Below the pieces are notes generated by a model, which saw only the letters and a list, made by a program, of their open reading frames with translations, made no database searches and had not been told where the DNA came from. Source: Jejubacter calystegiae (lineage in GTDB: Bacteria > Pseudomonadota > Gammaproteobacteria > Enterobacterales > Enterobacteriaceae). Taken from it: a stretch of DNA of 64,000 nt. A program made the position numbers and the translations under genes. This document shows positions 10,880 to 20,304 of the stretch, one piece after another. The DNA lies in contig NZ_CP040428.1 of the NCBI RefSeq assembly GCF_005671395.1, positions 4,340,001-4,404,000 of the forward strand. The letters run 5' to 3'. Numbering within the stretch: the first letter of the stretch is position 1; the number at the start of each line of letters is the position of its first letter.

Positions 10880-13131
10880 TAGTCATCCATTACTCTTTCA
10901 CAATAATCAAGCAGTGGCGCCGTCGTGTATGCTCTTGAAGGAAATCGGGTGCTCAGGAAGATATGTCTGGCCAGCGATAGCGCCTTGAAGGCCTGAACCT
11001 CAGCCAAAGTCACGCCATCTGAGCAGGCGAGCCAGGCATGAGTAAAGGCAGACTCATGTGCCTGTAACGTCTGAATGTCGCCAGAGAGACGTAACGCCAG
11101 CTCGCTGATGTGAGCAAGGTAGTTTCCGGCATCCAACGCCCCGGCGCCAATGGCGCACAGGTCAAAATCCAACAGCGTCACACACTGCGGATCGTCAGGC
11201 GCAACCAGGATTTGGTCGGGATAAAAATCCCGGTGCAAACAAGCCTCACGTGACGCTACCAGGGTCGAGGCTAACGCCTCGCAGCGGTTAAAAAGCCTGT
11301 TGAGGCGACGACGCCAGTCGGGATGTTGTTCTGCGACCTGCCTGAATCCCCAATCCAGTACCCGCAACTCATCGGTTAAGTCCCAACGGCGATCGCCAAT
11401 AGCCTGACGTAAACCCGGGTGCTGCTGCATTCGTGCCAGCGCGATACCGACAGCGCCCGCCGTCCCCGGCAGTACCTGCGATATCAGCAGCATTCGGGTG
11501 AGCGGTGTCGCCACAACCTTCCGCTGTAGCCAGATTTTCTGTTGCGGTAGCTTAACCAGCGGTTCCGGAACCCGAATTCCGCCCCGCCACAATGCCTGCT
11601 GGCAGGCAAAAGCATGGTTATCAATGCCCTTTTCCCGATATTTTCCCAGAAGAACCTGTGTCACACCTGTCGCATCATCCAACTGATACTCAACTAATGC
11701 TCTTCTGCCAGGCTTATGGCGGACGATCCGAGCCGCCTGTAGTCTCCATGCACAGTCTGGGGCCAGTCCCTGGATAAGGGCGCTTTCCATCGTCTGGCGT
11801 GAGCAAAGTCGTGTAAGAACTTCTTGCCATGGGTCTGAACCACCACTGCCGTCTGCCTCCTGAAAACATAGCTGTTCCACGCGCGTAAGCAGCACATCTA
11901 CCCTTTTCGGCCAGTCCGGCCACCGCAGGCGAAACGACTCCGTTGCCAGACACAGGAGCGAGCGGGCGACAAACCATGACAGTCCATCACCAGATGTACG
12001 CTGGGTACGGTAACCTCTCAGTAACGCCTCACCGACGGTATCCGCCTGTGAGCGGCTGCGCAGACCATTAATGACATCCATTTCAAGACGGGCAAGGAAA
12101 GAGGCGATGTCATTGAGTGGGTGACCGCTGGCGCTGCGATCCCAGTCAATGAAGCGTGGCCCGGCCGGGGTTATCACCACCTGATCGGCGGAAAAATCGC
12201 CGTGCAGAACCACAGGCGGCGTGCTGAACTGTCCAAGATGCGCCTCGATTTGTGTGGCGCAGTGCTCAAAGCGTTCAGCCTCTCCGGGCAGGAGAGTACG
12301 AATGGCTTCCCATTCGCGCCAGAGCGCATTCAGATCATCCTGTAGTTTACGGCGCAGTGTCGGAACAAACGGCGCGTTATGCACCAGGGCAAGCTCGGCG
12401 CCAACGCGTTCAACCAGCGCTGTCATGTCATCGCCTTCAGGCAGGCTGTCGAGGCTCTGCCCCGGCATCCAGCGAGTCGCTACCATACGACAGACTGCCC
12501 GGGCGCCTAACAGCGTTATATGACCCAGCGCCACGCCTGTGGCGCTGCCCTGCAATATTGCCCCGAACTCCCTGGCGGTGGTACAGCGCACCAGCGCCAG
12601 CGGTGTTTCACCGCGCTGAATGACAGCGACACAGCGCCGTCCGGGTTTGTAGCGCATCAGTTGCCAGTCGACGCCCTCATTATTAACCAGTTCCGGTAGC
12701 CAGTCCTGTAGCAGGCGGTGACGTTTTGTATCGTCCCACAGCGTATCGAGATAGCGAATGTCACGATCCTGAGTGGGATGAAGTAACAGAATCGCCTGTC
12801 GTTCCAGTACCAGCGGCGCATATGGATGCCCGGCGGCGATCATGGCCCGACGCTTTAGATGGCGTAAAGAGACGGCAAAACGCTCCCGCGTTAATCCCCT
12901 GGCGAAATAGCGCAGTAGCTCCGCGTTTTCCATCGTAATTTCCAGGGACAGCACGCAGCTGGTGCAGGGTTTGTAGCGCAGATAACGGACCTGTACGGAC
13001 CGGGCGCTGGCGAGCGGAGCCAGAGTACGTAGCGCTGCCAGTAATTGGGTATTATCCAACAACAGTTCCAGTCCGGGGAGCGCCGGATCGCGGGCAGCCA
13101 GCGCTTGTTCAGCATCGCGAGCGGCTATCAT
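10879..13131 (-). CDS. large tandem aminoglycoside-phosphotransferase-like kinase
   Basis: A 750-residue cytoplasmic protein with two complete APH/choline-kinase-type domains and a third N-lobe remnant. Kinase motifs: HGDFSADQ (about 310-317) with DWD (329-331), and HRDFYPDQ (633-640) with DFD (655-657). In both the usual Asn of the catalytic loop is Gln. A short motif, RYKP or RHKPG, recurs three times (near residues 52, 160 and 471), marking three N-lobe starts, the first without a C-lobe. The ATG at 13131 is preferred over one at 13158: it has AAGGA eight bases upstream and forms an ATGA overlap with the ABC gene stop. Presumably it phosphorylates a sugar or glycan intermediate; that is inference. 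Confidence 0.7.
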   Translation of the reverse strand: MIAARDAEQALAARDPALPGLELLLDNTQLLAALRTLAPLASARSVQVRYLRYKPCTSCVLSLEITMENAELLRYFARGLTRERFAVSLRHLKRRAMIAAGHPYAPLVLERQAILLLHPTQDRDIRYLDTLWDDTKRHRLLQDWLPELVNNEGVDWQLMRYKPGRRCVAVIQRGETPLALVRCTTAREFGAILQGSATGVALGHITLLGARAVCRMVATRWMPGQSLDSLPEGDDMTALVERVGAELALVHNAPFVPTLRRKLQDDLNALWREWEAIRTLLPGEAERFEHCATQIEAHLGQFSTPPVVLHGDFSADQVVITPAGPRFIDWDRSASGHPLNDIASFLARLEMDVINGLRSRSQADTVGEALLRGYRTQRTSGDGLSWFVARSLLCLATESFRLRWPDWPKRVDVLLTRVEQLCFQEADGSGGSDPWQEVLTRLCSRQTMESALIQGLAPDCAWRLQAARIVRHKPGRRALVEYQLDDATGVTQVLLGKYREKGIDNHAFACQQALWRGGIRVPEPLVKLPQQKIWLQRKVVATPLTRMLLISQVLPGTAGAVGIALARMQQHPGLRQAIGDRRWDLTDELRVLDWGFRQVAEQHPDWRRRLNRLFNRCEALASTLVASREACLHRDFYPDQILVAPDDPQCVTLLDFDLCAIGAGALDAGNYLAHISELALRLSGDIQTLQAHESAFTHAWLACSDGVTLAEVQAFKALSLARHIFLSTRFPSRAYTTAPLLDYCERVMDD

Positions 13132-14939
13132 GGCGCGATTCCTTTCTGTATGTTCCATAATTCGAAGTAGCGTCCACGATGGCCCAATAGCGTATGATGA
13201 TCGCCCTGTTCAACGATACGCCCTTGATCCAACACCAGAATGCGATCGGCGCGAGACGCAAGGGAAAGATTGTGTGTGACGATAATGCAGGTTCGCTCTC
13301 GCATCAGACGCGTCAGGGCATTGGTTATCAAACGCTCGTTTTCGCTGTCCAGCCCCACCCCTGGTTCATCCAGCAGCAGCACACTACTATTGCGTATTGC
13401 GGCTCTGGCGATAGCTATTCGCTGACGCTGTCCACCGGACAGCGATGTTCCTCGCTCGCTGATGGTGGTGTCATACCCCTGCGGCAGCTTCAGAATAAAA
13501 TCATGTGCATTGGCTAACTTCGCTGCCGCCACGATCTCCTCTTCGCTAACCGCTCCATTGCTGCCCAGCGCAATATTTTCCCGAATGGTAACGCCAAACA
13601 GCAGACTCTCCTGCGGCAGATAGCCGATCTGTTTGCGCAGGCTCTCTGCGGTGTAATCCCGCAGATCCTGCCCCCCAAGCGTAATTTTTCCAGCGTAAGG
13701 GTCATACAGGCGCAGCAGTAACTGGATCAGCGTCGATTTACCAGCACCGGATGAACCGGTAATGGCGACGGAGCTTCCCCCCGCAATACAGAAGCTGAGA
13801 TCATGAAGTATGCAATGTTCCGACTCCCCCTTTGCATCCCACCAGGCGAAGCTTACCCTTTCAAAGCGGATATCCTTCCGGGCCTGCTCTGATGCCAGCG
13901 ACAATCCAACCTGACGGTCGATGTCCGGCTTCAGATTCAGTAGCTCCGTAATCCGCTCTCCAGCGGTAATCGCTTTCGCCAGACGACCGCTGTATTTAGC
14001 GAATTCACGAACAGGTCGAAAGGCATTTTTCATATAAGAGATGAAAATCAGCAGTTCGCCTGCTGACATTTTTTCCGCCAGAACACTTCTGGCACCCAGA
14101 AGCAAGACCAGAGCAGTAACGATGGCAATCAGGATATCCACCTGACGCTCCAGGCCCGCACTCAGCCGTTTGGTGCGTACATTTTGTTGCAGACTTCGGG
14201 TATCGCTGCCATTAAATGTCTTCGTTGCGGCCTTTTCTAACGACATGGCCTGGATGGTTGCGATCCCCGTCATAAACTCCGCCGATCTGGCTGCCAGCTC
14301 GCCTTCACGCTTACGTTGGGTACGACTGACTTCACGGATTTTACGGCTGCTGTATAACATTCCCAGCGCCAGCAATGGCATGGGCAGGAGTATGAGCAAC
14401 GTCAGTGCCCAGTTGAGAAAAAGCATGATGCTGAGCATGCCCAGAAAAACCACCGAGCTGGACAGCAAAGGCACAATGGCGGTAACTGTGGCTTCACGCA
14501 TCATGCCAATATCGTTAATCAGCCGCATCGTCAGATCGCCGGTTCGGGCTCGCTGATGAAACGACAAAGGCAAACGTAGCAGTTGCGCAAACAGCGCCTG
14601 GCGAACTCCGCTCATAACCTGGCTACCGGCCAGCGCCATACCGATGGTGCTAACGTAGCTGGCAATGGCCCGGAGAACGGCAACCGCGACAACACCGACC
14701 GCACAAATCCACAGTAGATTTTCAGTAGTTAAGTGATTCAACCCGACGCTGTTTATCAGCGTATTGTCCTTCACGTCTCCCGTCACCACATCAATAGCGA
14801 ACGCCAGCGGCCACGGCTCCAGCAGACGGATAACGCTTGCCAGTAACAGGATAATAAAAGAGCCGTACAGCAACCTTTTCTGGCGACGAATCCACGGCCA
14901 GAAGACGCGCAGTACTGCAGTGCGGGCTTCAGTTTTCAT
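13128..14939 (-). CDS. MsbA-type ABC exporter (fused membrane and ATPase domains)
   Basis: A half-transporter that probably dimerises to export a glycan, glycolipid or related molecule across the inner membrane. The 603-residue chain has about six membrane helices in residues 1-310, then an ATPase domain with Walker A GSSGAGKST (about 390-398), signature LSGGQRQR (about 500), Walker B VLLLDEPG and switch HN in IVTHNLS. The ATG at 14939 has a GGGGGAG ribosome-binding site; the in-frame upstream ATG at 14963 lacks one. It overlaps the glycosyltransferase stop by 11 bases and the kinase gene by 4, showing a tightly coupled operon. Confidence 0.85.
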   Translation of the reverse strand: MKTEARTAVLRVFWPWIRRQKRLLYGSFIILLLASVIRLLEPWPLAFAIDVVTGDVKDNTLINSVGLNHLTTENLLWICAVGVVAVAVLRAIASYVSTIGMALAGSQVMSGVRQALFAQLLRLPLSFHQRARTGDLTMRLINDIGMMREATVTAIVPLLSSSVVFLGMLSIMLFLNWALTLLILLPMPLLALGMLYSSRKIREVSRTQRKREGELAARSAEFMTGIATIQAMSLEKAATKTFNGSDTRSLQQNVRTKRLSAGLERQVDILIAIVTALVLLLGARSVLAEKMSAGELLIFISYMKNAFRPVREFAKYSGRLAKAITAGERITELLNLKPDIDRQVGLSLASEQARKDIRFERVSFAWWDAKGESEHCILHDLSFCIAGGSSVAITGSSGAGKSTLIQLLLRLYDPYAGKITLGGQDLRDYTAESLRKQIGYLPQESLLFGVTIRENIALGSNGAVSEEEIVAAAKLANAHDFILKLPQGYDTTISERGTSLSGGQRQRIAIARAAIRNSSVLLLDEPGVGLDSENERLITNALTRLMRERTCIIVTHNLSLASRADRILVLDQGRIVEQGDHHTLLGHRGRYFELWNIQKGIAP

Positions 14940-16101
14940 CAGGCTCCCCCGCTGCCAGTTCAATACCAGCCAGTTGCCAGATATGTCGTACGACCCGCTC
15001 CCAGCTATGGTATTTTTCCGCCCGCTGACGTCCGACCTGGCCCAGGCGCTTACGCAGCGCCGGGTCGTTGTACAACGCGATCACAGCGTCCGCCAGCGCC
15101 TGCGGCGATTCCGGCTCAACCAACAGACCGGTCAGGCGGTCCTTGACCAACTCTGCCAGATGGCCGGTACGGGAAGTAATCACCGGTAATCCGGCTGCCA
15201 TATATTCGTAGATTTTTAGGGGTGAAAAATAGAAGTTGTCGAACTGCGGATAGGGGGCGATACCGATATCCACCTGCTCCAGCAGCGCCGGAACCTGTGA
15301 AGGGGCAACCGCGCCGTGGAAATCCGCGCAAGCCAGTAGTCCGGCTTGCGCTAACTTTTCGCGCATCGGAATGAACTCCGGCCCATGACCAATGACAGAT
15401 AAAGTGACATCGTAATTTTCATGGCGCAGTAAAATAAAAGCGTCGATCAGTATGTGCAGCCCATGCCAGGGCTTCAGAGTACCGACGAACCCCAGCGTTA
15501 GCCCTGGACCTGACGTAGTACGGTGTGCGCGAAAACGAGCGGGATCGACGCCATTCGCCACGACATGAGCCTTACCCCGGGATGGCGCAAAAGTGTTGAG
15601 CCAGTGCTTAACCCCGTCGGAAACCGCCACCAGAATATCGGCATGGGTTAACAACTGGTCGAGAACCTGGAACGCCTCTGTCTCCAGCGCCAGCTTGCGA
15701 TACCGGCGCTGTTCTTCAGGCAGCGGCGCGTTGACCTCAAGAATCGTCGGAATCCCGGCCCGCTTTGCCCAGACAATTCCGGCGTAGCTCCACAGTGAAT
15801 AGCGTTCATAGACCACGTCAAATGGCCCTTCCGCCGCCATTAACCTCACCAGTGCATCGTTATTTTCCAGTGCCGCTCGCGCCCGCGTCTCTTCGTCAAC
15901 GGAGTCAGGCATTGTGGGTAGAGACACGACTTTCATCCCCCGGAATTCGTCAGGGCTCTCTCCTCCGGAGCGACAGGTAAACAGCAGCACTTCAGCACCG
16001 TGGCGTAGTAGTACCCGCAACACTTCCTGGATATGAATTGATGCCCCTTTTTGTCCAAATACCGGAATGCCAGGGTCGGCACAAATCCATGCCACTTTCA
16101 T
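14929..16101 (-). CDS. GT4-family glycosyltransferase
   Basis: A 390-residue GT-B glycosyltransferase of family 4 with no membrane segments, so a cytoplasmic enzyme. The N-terminal acceptor domain begins MKVAWICADPGIPVFGQKGA, a glycine-rich loop typical of GT4. The donor domain includes GFVGTLKPWHGLHILIDAF and the sugar-nucleotide loop SPLKIYEYMAAGLPVI, which replaces the usual E-x7-E with K-x3-E. The start codon shares one base with the stop of the upstream glycosyltransferase gene (TGATG). Donor and acceptor sugars cannot be told from sequence. Confidence 0.85.
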   Translation of the reverse strand: MKVAWICADPGIPVFGQKGASIHIQEVLRVLLRHGAEVLLFTCRSGGESPDEFRGMKVVSLPTMPDSVDEETRARAALENNDALVRLMAAEGPFDVVYERYSLWSYAGIVWAKRAGIPTILEVNAPLPEEQRRYRKLALETEAFQVLDQLLTHADILVAVSDGVKHWLNTFAPSRGKAHVVANGVDPARFRAHRTTSGPGLTLGFVGTLKPWHGLHILIDAFILLRHENYDVTLSVIGHGPEFIPMREKLAQAGLLACADFHGAVAPSQVPALLEQVDIGIAPYPQFDNFYFSPLKIYEYMAAGLPVITSRTGHLAELVKDRLTGLLVEPESPQALADAVIALYNDPALRKRLGQVGRQRAEKYHSWERVVRHIWQLAGIELAAGEPDEN

Positions 16102-17333
16102 CAGGCGTTCTCCCCTCTGACGGATGAAAGACGCGCCGCCGCCGCTGCAAAAATCTCCCGCAACTGTCTGGTATTACAGTCAATATCGAACTCCTGCTCA
16201 ATCAGCGCTCTCGCCTCATACGCCAGCCTGATGCGAAATTCCTCGCTGTCGGCCAGACGGGTGATGGCCTCGGTCAGCGCAGCGGAATCGCCGGGCGCAA
16301 CACAGCAGCCTGTTTTCCCTTCAATGACCAGTTCCGGAATTCCCGCGACGCGAGTGGCGATGACCGGCGTCCCCAGCGCCATTGCTTCCAGTAGCACGGT
16401 CGGCAATCCGTCGCGATCCCCTTCCTCACTGACAATACAGGGGGCCACAACCATCAGAGCGTTACGCATAGCGGTGATGATTTCTCGCTGCGGCAGAAAA
16501 CCACTCAGCGTGACGACCTGCTCCAGGCCGAGATTACGAATTTGCGCCAGTAGCACGGCATGCAGCGGGCCATCACCAATGATCCGACAGCGTAAGCTCA
16601 GCCTCCGATCGTGCAACAAGCGCAGCGCCGATATCAGATGACAAAAGCCTTTTTTTTCCACCAGCCGTCCGACAGCCAGAATCTCAGGTTGCCGGTTATT
16701 GTTGAGTGTGAAGCTGAATTTTTGCAGATCGAGACCGTTGTACAGGCGAATCGTCCGATCGGCATTTTTCCCATAGCGCTGGCGTAGATGAGCCAGGTTG
16801 TAGTCAGAAACGGTAATCGCCTGTACGGCATCACGCAGTTTGTTTTCCAGTTCAGTACTTTCCTGGTAAGGGTAATAAATATCTTTCGCGTGGGCGGTAA
16901 AGCTGTAGCCAATCCCACTAAGGCGGGCTGCGATGCGGGCTACCGTTGTGGCCCGGGTGCCGAAATGCGCATGCAGATGTTCGATACCCCGCTCGCGTAT
17001 GGCCAGCGCCAGCAAAATGGCCTGGGCAAATTCGTGTACGTTGGGGTGACGTTGCGCCGCCAGGCAGTCGGCAAAACCGGGGAGTTCTCGCCACGCCCGG
17101 TCAAATAATGCCCAGTAGCGCTCCATGTTACGTTGTTTGTCAACAATACGGGTAACCGGAGCCCGAACCTGAGCAATGATGTCCTGAAAGTGTGTCTCTT
17201 CAACGTTGCCAAGTGCGAAAATGTCTATTTTCATGCCGACGCGTTCATGGGCAAGAATTTCATTAACGATGAAGGTTTCTGAGAAACGCGGATAACGTTT
17301 TACCACATATCCGACATAAGGTTGTTTTGTCAT
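16101..17333 (-). CDS. GT4-family glycosyltransferase (WcaL/AmsK-like)
   Basis: A 410-residue GT-B glycosyltransferase resembling the exopolysaccharide enzymes WcaL and AmsK. Family signs are the start GYVVKRYPRFSETFIVNEI, the HLHAHFGTRATTVARIAARL segment, SFTAHAKDIY, the donor-domain opening EILAVGRLVEKKGF, and the C-terminal EGDRDGLPTVLLEAMALGTPV with its E-x-n-E motif. It is second in the operon, two bases downstream of the first gene. In colanic-acid and amylovoran loci such enzymes add a late sugar; the analogous role here is inferred. Confidence 0.85.
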   Translation of the reverse strand: MTKQPYVGYVVKRYPRFSETFIVNEILAHERVGMKIDIFALGNVEETHFQDIIAQVRAPVTRIVDKQRNMERYWALFDRAWRELPGFADCLAAQRHPNVHEFAQAILLALAIRERGIEHLHAHFGTRATTVARIAARLSGIGYSFTAHAKDIYYPYQESTELENKLRDAVQAITVSDYNLAHLRQRYGKNADRTIRLYNGLDLQKFSFTLNNNRQPEILAVGRLVEKKGFCHLISALRLLHDRRLSLRCRIIGDGPLHAVLLAQIRNLGLEQVVTLSGFLPQREIITAMRNALMVVAPCIVSEEGDRDGLPTVLLEAMALGTPVIATRVAGIPELVIEGKTGCCVAPGDSAALTEAITRLADSEEFRIRLAYEARALIEQEFDIDCNTRQLREIFAAAAARLSSVRGENA

Positions 17334-17335
17334 TA

Positions 17336-18529
17336 TTATGCCTCTTCCCTGACTAGCGATGTTTTTCCTGTCAAAAGTGCATTCATTTTTTCCGTAAAGG
17401 TCAACAGACCGTCCAGGTTTAAATGCCGGCGCGGATTGTCAGGTTGCCAGGACGAGCATATCCATTGACTCAGCGCCTCCGGTGTTAAATCTTCCGGATG
17501 CAGACAACTGACCAGATTCCTTTGTGCCAGGTGGATGGCGCGAATCCATTGTTCCTGACGCGGAGAGATCCGCGGAATAATAAGCGCGCGTTTGTTCAGG
17601 GAAAGTATTTCCAGCGTGGAGTTATAGCCTCCCATCGCGATAATGCTGTGCGCCTGACGTAATAGCGCCAGAGGATTAGGAATAAAGCGAATAATGTGTA
17701 GATCGTCACGCTGGCAGACTATTTGCTGTAGTGCTTCGAATTCAGCGGTTGGCATCATGGTTCCGGTAATTAATATGCCAGAAAAGCCTTCAGGCAGTTG
17801 GGCATGTGCAAAAGTTGAGGCAAGCTGGTAGCCATCCTGCCCGCCGCCAACCATACATAAAATCCACGGTTTTTTGACATCGATCACCAGGTTATCGGCG
17901 AGCTGAGGCTGGGGCGCATGATACGTGGCGTTCAGATAACCCATAAAGGACGTTTTATCCACGACGCTTTTTTCCAGTTGGTAGGCGCTGCGCAGATCGT
18001 AAAAACGGGCGTCGCCGTATACCCAGACGTCGTGGTAGTAATCGCGAATCGCTCTCTGGTTATCCAGTTTCCGCCACTGACGCTGTACCTCTGTCGGTTC
18101 ATCAATAATATCCCGCAGCCCAAGCACCAGATGCGTTCCCTGCCTCGCCAGCATCGGCAGGATGCTATCCAGTTCGGACATCGCACCTCGTGGAACGTTA
18201 TCGACGACCATCACATCAGGGCGAAATGACGTCAGCGCGGCCTGAATAACGTTAACGCGTAACTCGACCAGACGATGGATATCGTGACCTAAAGAACTGG
18301 GCCGATATTTACCATCCTGCATTTTCCGGTAACCAGGCAACGTGACAGAATCCATCCCTTCCGGAAAATGAAAAATGCCGGACTCGCGGATGCCGTTAAT
18401 CAACAAAATTTCTGTTGAAGGTCGACGTTTCAGTACTGCATTCGCCAGTAGCATATTACGTCTGATATGCCCCAGTCCCATCGTATCATGGGAATAAAAG
18501 GCAAGCCGCGCGGGACGATAGCCACACAT
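17336..18529 (-). CDS. MurG-like GT-B glycosyltransferase (COG4671 type)
   Basis: First gene of the six-gene operon; 397 residues, no membrane helices. It begins with a glycosyltransferase-like loop (LAFYSHDTMGLGHIRRN, about residues 9-25). Its second half has a MurG/family-28-like donor domain with CMVGGGQDGYQLA and MGGYNSTLEIL. This matches the predicted glycosyltransferases grouped as COG4671, whose substrates are mostly unknown. ATG 18529 follows AAGGAG ten bases upstream. The 434-bp AT-rich region upstream probably holds the operon promoter. Confidence 0.8.
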   Translation of the reverse strand: MCGYRPARLAFYSHDTMGLGHIRRNMLLANAVLKRRPSTEILLINGIRESGIFHFPEGMDSVTLPGYRKMQDGKYRPSSLGHDIHRLVELRVNVIQAALTSFRPDVMVVDNVPRGAMSELDSILPMLARQGTHLVLGLRDIIDEPTEVQRQWRKLDNQRAIRDYYHDVWVYGDARFYDLRSAYQLEKSVVDKTSFMGYLNATYHAPQPQLADNLVIDVKKPWILCMVGGGQDGYQLASTFAHAQLPEGFSGILITGTMMPTAEFEALQQIVCQRDDLHIIRFIPNPLALLRQAHSIIAMGGYNSTLEILSLNKRALIIPRISPRQEQWIRAIHLAQRNLVSCLHPEDLTPEALSQWICSSWQPDNPRRHLNLDGLLTFTEKMNALLTGKTSLVREEA

Positions 18530-18916
18530 AATAACTTAACTCCTTCCATGTCTTACATGCCTGGTCATGATTCATAGTACAGGCAACAATGAAGATAGCT
18601 CTGCCAGAGTCCTTTAACTATATTTTTTAACTAGCACTGAATTCTTAACTGATTATTAAGTGTTATCATAAATGTACTGATATCAGCTACTGTTTTTTCT
18701 AATTTAGTGCCTCATTGAAATGCAATAATAAGCAAATGCCGATCGAAAAAATAAAAATAAAGACTATATCCTGAGAAAATACCGAATTCAGTGTCCGCCG
18801 ACAGCTTGTCTCTTTTTATCTGTAGTGAATAAGCAGATATTTTCTGACATAGAGGCTCTTCAGGCTATTGCTTTACAGGAACGCTCGCCACCTCCCCGGT
18901 AGGTGATTTAGGGGGC
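18530..18916 (-). promoter_or_regulatory. AT-rich upstream region of the glycan operon
   Basis: The gap between mepM and the glycan operon is unusually AT-rich compared with the GC-rich genes around it, with several T- and A-tracts. I see no ORF, tRNA or repeat in it. It probably contains the operon promoter; AT-richness also fits H-NS silencing of an acquired region. No specific box was convincing. Confidence 0.45.
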
Positions 18917-18946
18917 AATAAAAAGCCGGTCATGAAGACCGGCTTT
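18917..18946 (-). terminator. terminator after mepM
   Basis: On the minus strand AAAGCCGGTC, a five-base loop and GACCGGCTTT are followed by TTATTG. It lies 18 bp after the mepM stop and ends the znuA-mepM transcript before the glycan operon. Confidence 0.85.
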
Positions 18947-18963
18947 CGGATAAACAGGATAAA

Positions 18964-20289
18964 TCAGTCGAAGCGCAACTGCGGCGTGACCTCTTTGACC
19001 TGCGCCATAAAGGTGCTGCGATCTTTACCCACTAACCCTTCGGTACGCGGCAGTTTCGCCGTGAGCGGGTTAACGGCCTGGTTGTTGATCCACACTTCAT
19101 AGTGCAGGTGCGGCCCGGTAGAGCGCCCGGTATTCCCGGACAGCGCGATACGATCGCCACGCTTCACCTTCTGGCCCGACTTCACCAGCAGTTTCTTAAG
19201 GTGCATATAGCGGGTGGTGTAAGAGCGGCCGTGACGCAGAGCGACATAATAGCCTGCCGCGCCGCTACGCTTAGCCACCACCACTTCACCGTCGCCAACG
19301 GCCATTACCGGCGTGCCCTGCGGCATGGCGAAATCCACCCCACGGTGCGGCGCGATCCGACCGGTAACCGGGTTCACACGACGCGGATTAAAGTTTGAGG
19401 AGACACGGAACTGACGTGTGGTCGGGAAGCGCAGGAAGCCTTTTGCCAGCCCGGAGCCGTTACGGTCATAGAATTTACCGTCCTCAGCGCGAATGCTGTA
19501 GTAATCCTTGCCGCCGCTGCGCAGGCGTACGCCCACCAGTTGGCTCTGCTCTCGCTTGCCGTCGAACATTTCGCGAGACATCAGCACGGCAAACTCATCA
19601 CCTTTCTTGAGCTTACGGAAGTCAATCTGCCACTGCATTGATTTGATAATCGCATTGATCTCGCTGCTGGTAAGACCGGCGGAACGAGCGCTGGAGACGA
19701 AACTACCACCCACGGTGCCCTTCATCACGTTATTGACCCAATCCCCTTTCTGGGTTTCGCGCGACATTTTGAAGCCATTGCCGCTACGCTCATAGGTCCG
19801 GGTTTCGCGCCGCGAGACTTCCCAGGTCAGACTCTGGAGATTACCGTCGGCGGTCAGAGTCCAGGAGAGCTGTTGACCAATTTTCAGACCACGCAGCTCC
19901 CGGTCCACCTGGGCCAGGCGACTAATCTCGCCCATATCGATGCCGTACTGGTTCAGAATGCTGCTGAGGGTATCACCGGTGGAGACAACATATTCATGGA
20001 GTCCCTGATCGGAGGCAACCTTATCGTCCAGCTCATCCTGAGGAATCGCTTCTTCCTCTTGTGGCGTAGCGGTATCGATAGGTTCACTGGCTTCCGGAAG
20101 CAGAGAACGGATGTCATCCTTACCCAGCTCGATGCTTCTGACGATCGGCGAGGAGGACTCCTGGTGGTAAACATAGGGTCGCCATACGGCGACCGCTAAT
20201 GTGACGACTGTCAGCGACCCCAGCATCACGCGGTGAGGTCGCGGTAGATTGTTAAATGCCAGGGCGACAGCGCGGGCTATCTGTTGCAC
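18964..20289 (-). CDS. mepM: murein DD-endopeptidase MepM
   Basis: MepM (YebA) cuts D-Ala-mDAP cross-links so that new peptidoglycan can be inserted; it is anchored in the inner membrane and works in the periplasm. The 441-residue product (E. coli 440) has an N-terminal membrane segment (about residues 20-36), a LysM domain (EYVVSTGDTLSSILNQYGI), and a C-terminal M23 peptidase domain with zinc motifs HRGVDFA and GPHLHYEVW. The start is GTG 20289 behind GAGGAAG, as in relatives. It lies 15 bp after znuA and is probably co-transcribed. Confidence 0.95.
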   Translation of the reverse strand: MQQIARAVALAFNNLPRPHRVMLGSLTVVTLAVAVWRPYVYHQESSSPIVRSIELGKDDIRSLLPEASEPIDTATPQEEEAIPQDELDDKVASDQGLHEYVVSTGDTLSSILNQYGIDMGEISRLAQVDRELRGLKIGQQLSWTLTADGNLQSLTWEVSRRETRTYERSGNGFKMSRETQKGDWVNNVMKGTVGGSFVSSARSAGLTSSEINAIIKSMQWQIDFRKLKKGDEFAVLMSREMFDGKREQSQLVGVRLRSGGKDYYSIRAEDGKFYDRNGSGLAKGFLRFPTTRQFRVSSNFNPRRVNPVTGRIAPHRGVDFAMPQGTPVMAVGDGEVVVAKRSGAAGYYVALRHGRSYTTRYMHLKKLLVKSGQKVKRGDRIALSGNTGRSTGPHLHYEVWINNQAVNPLTAKLPRTEGLVGKDRSTFMAQVKEVTPQLRFD

Positions 20290-20304
20290 GTATTCACTTC
20301 CTCG

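Noticed and set aside
18636-18650. TAAGAAT half-site resembling an RcsAB box upstream of the glycan operon
   Set aside because: Only the first half of TAAGAATATTCCTA is present; such half-sites are frequent in AT-rich DNA.
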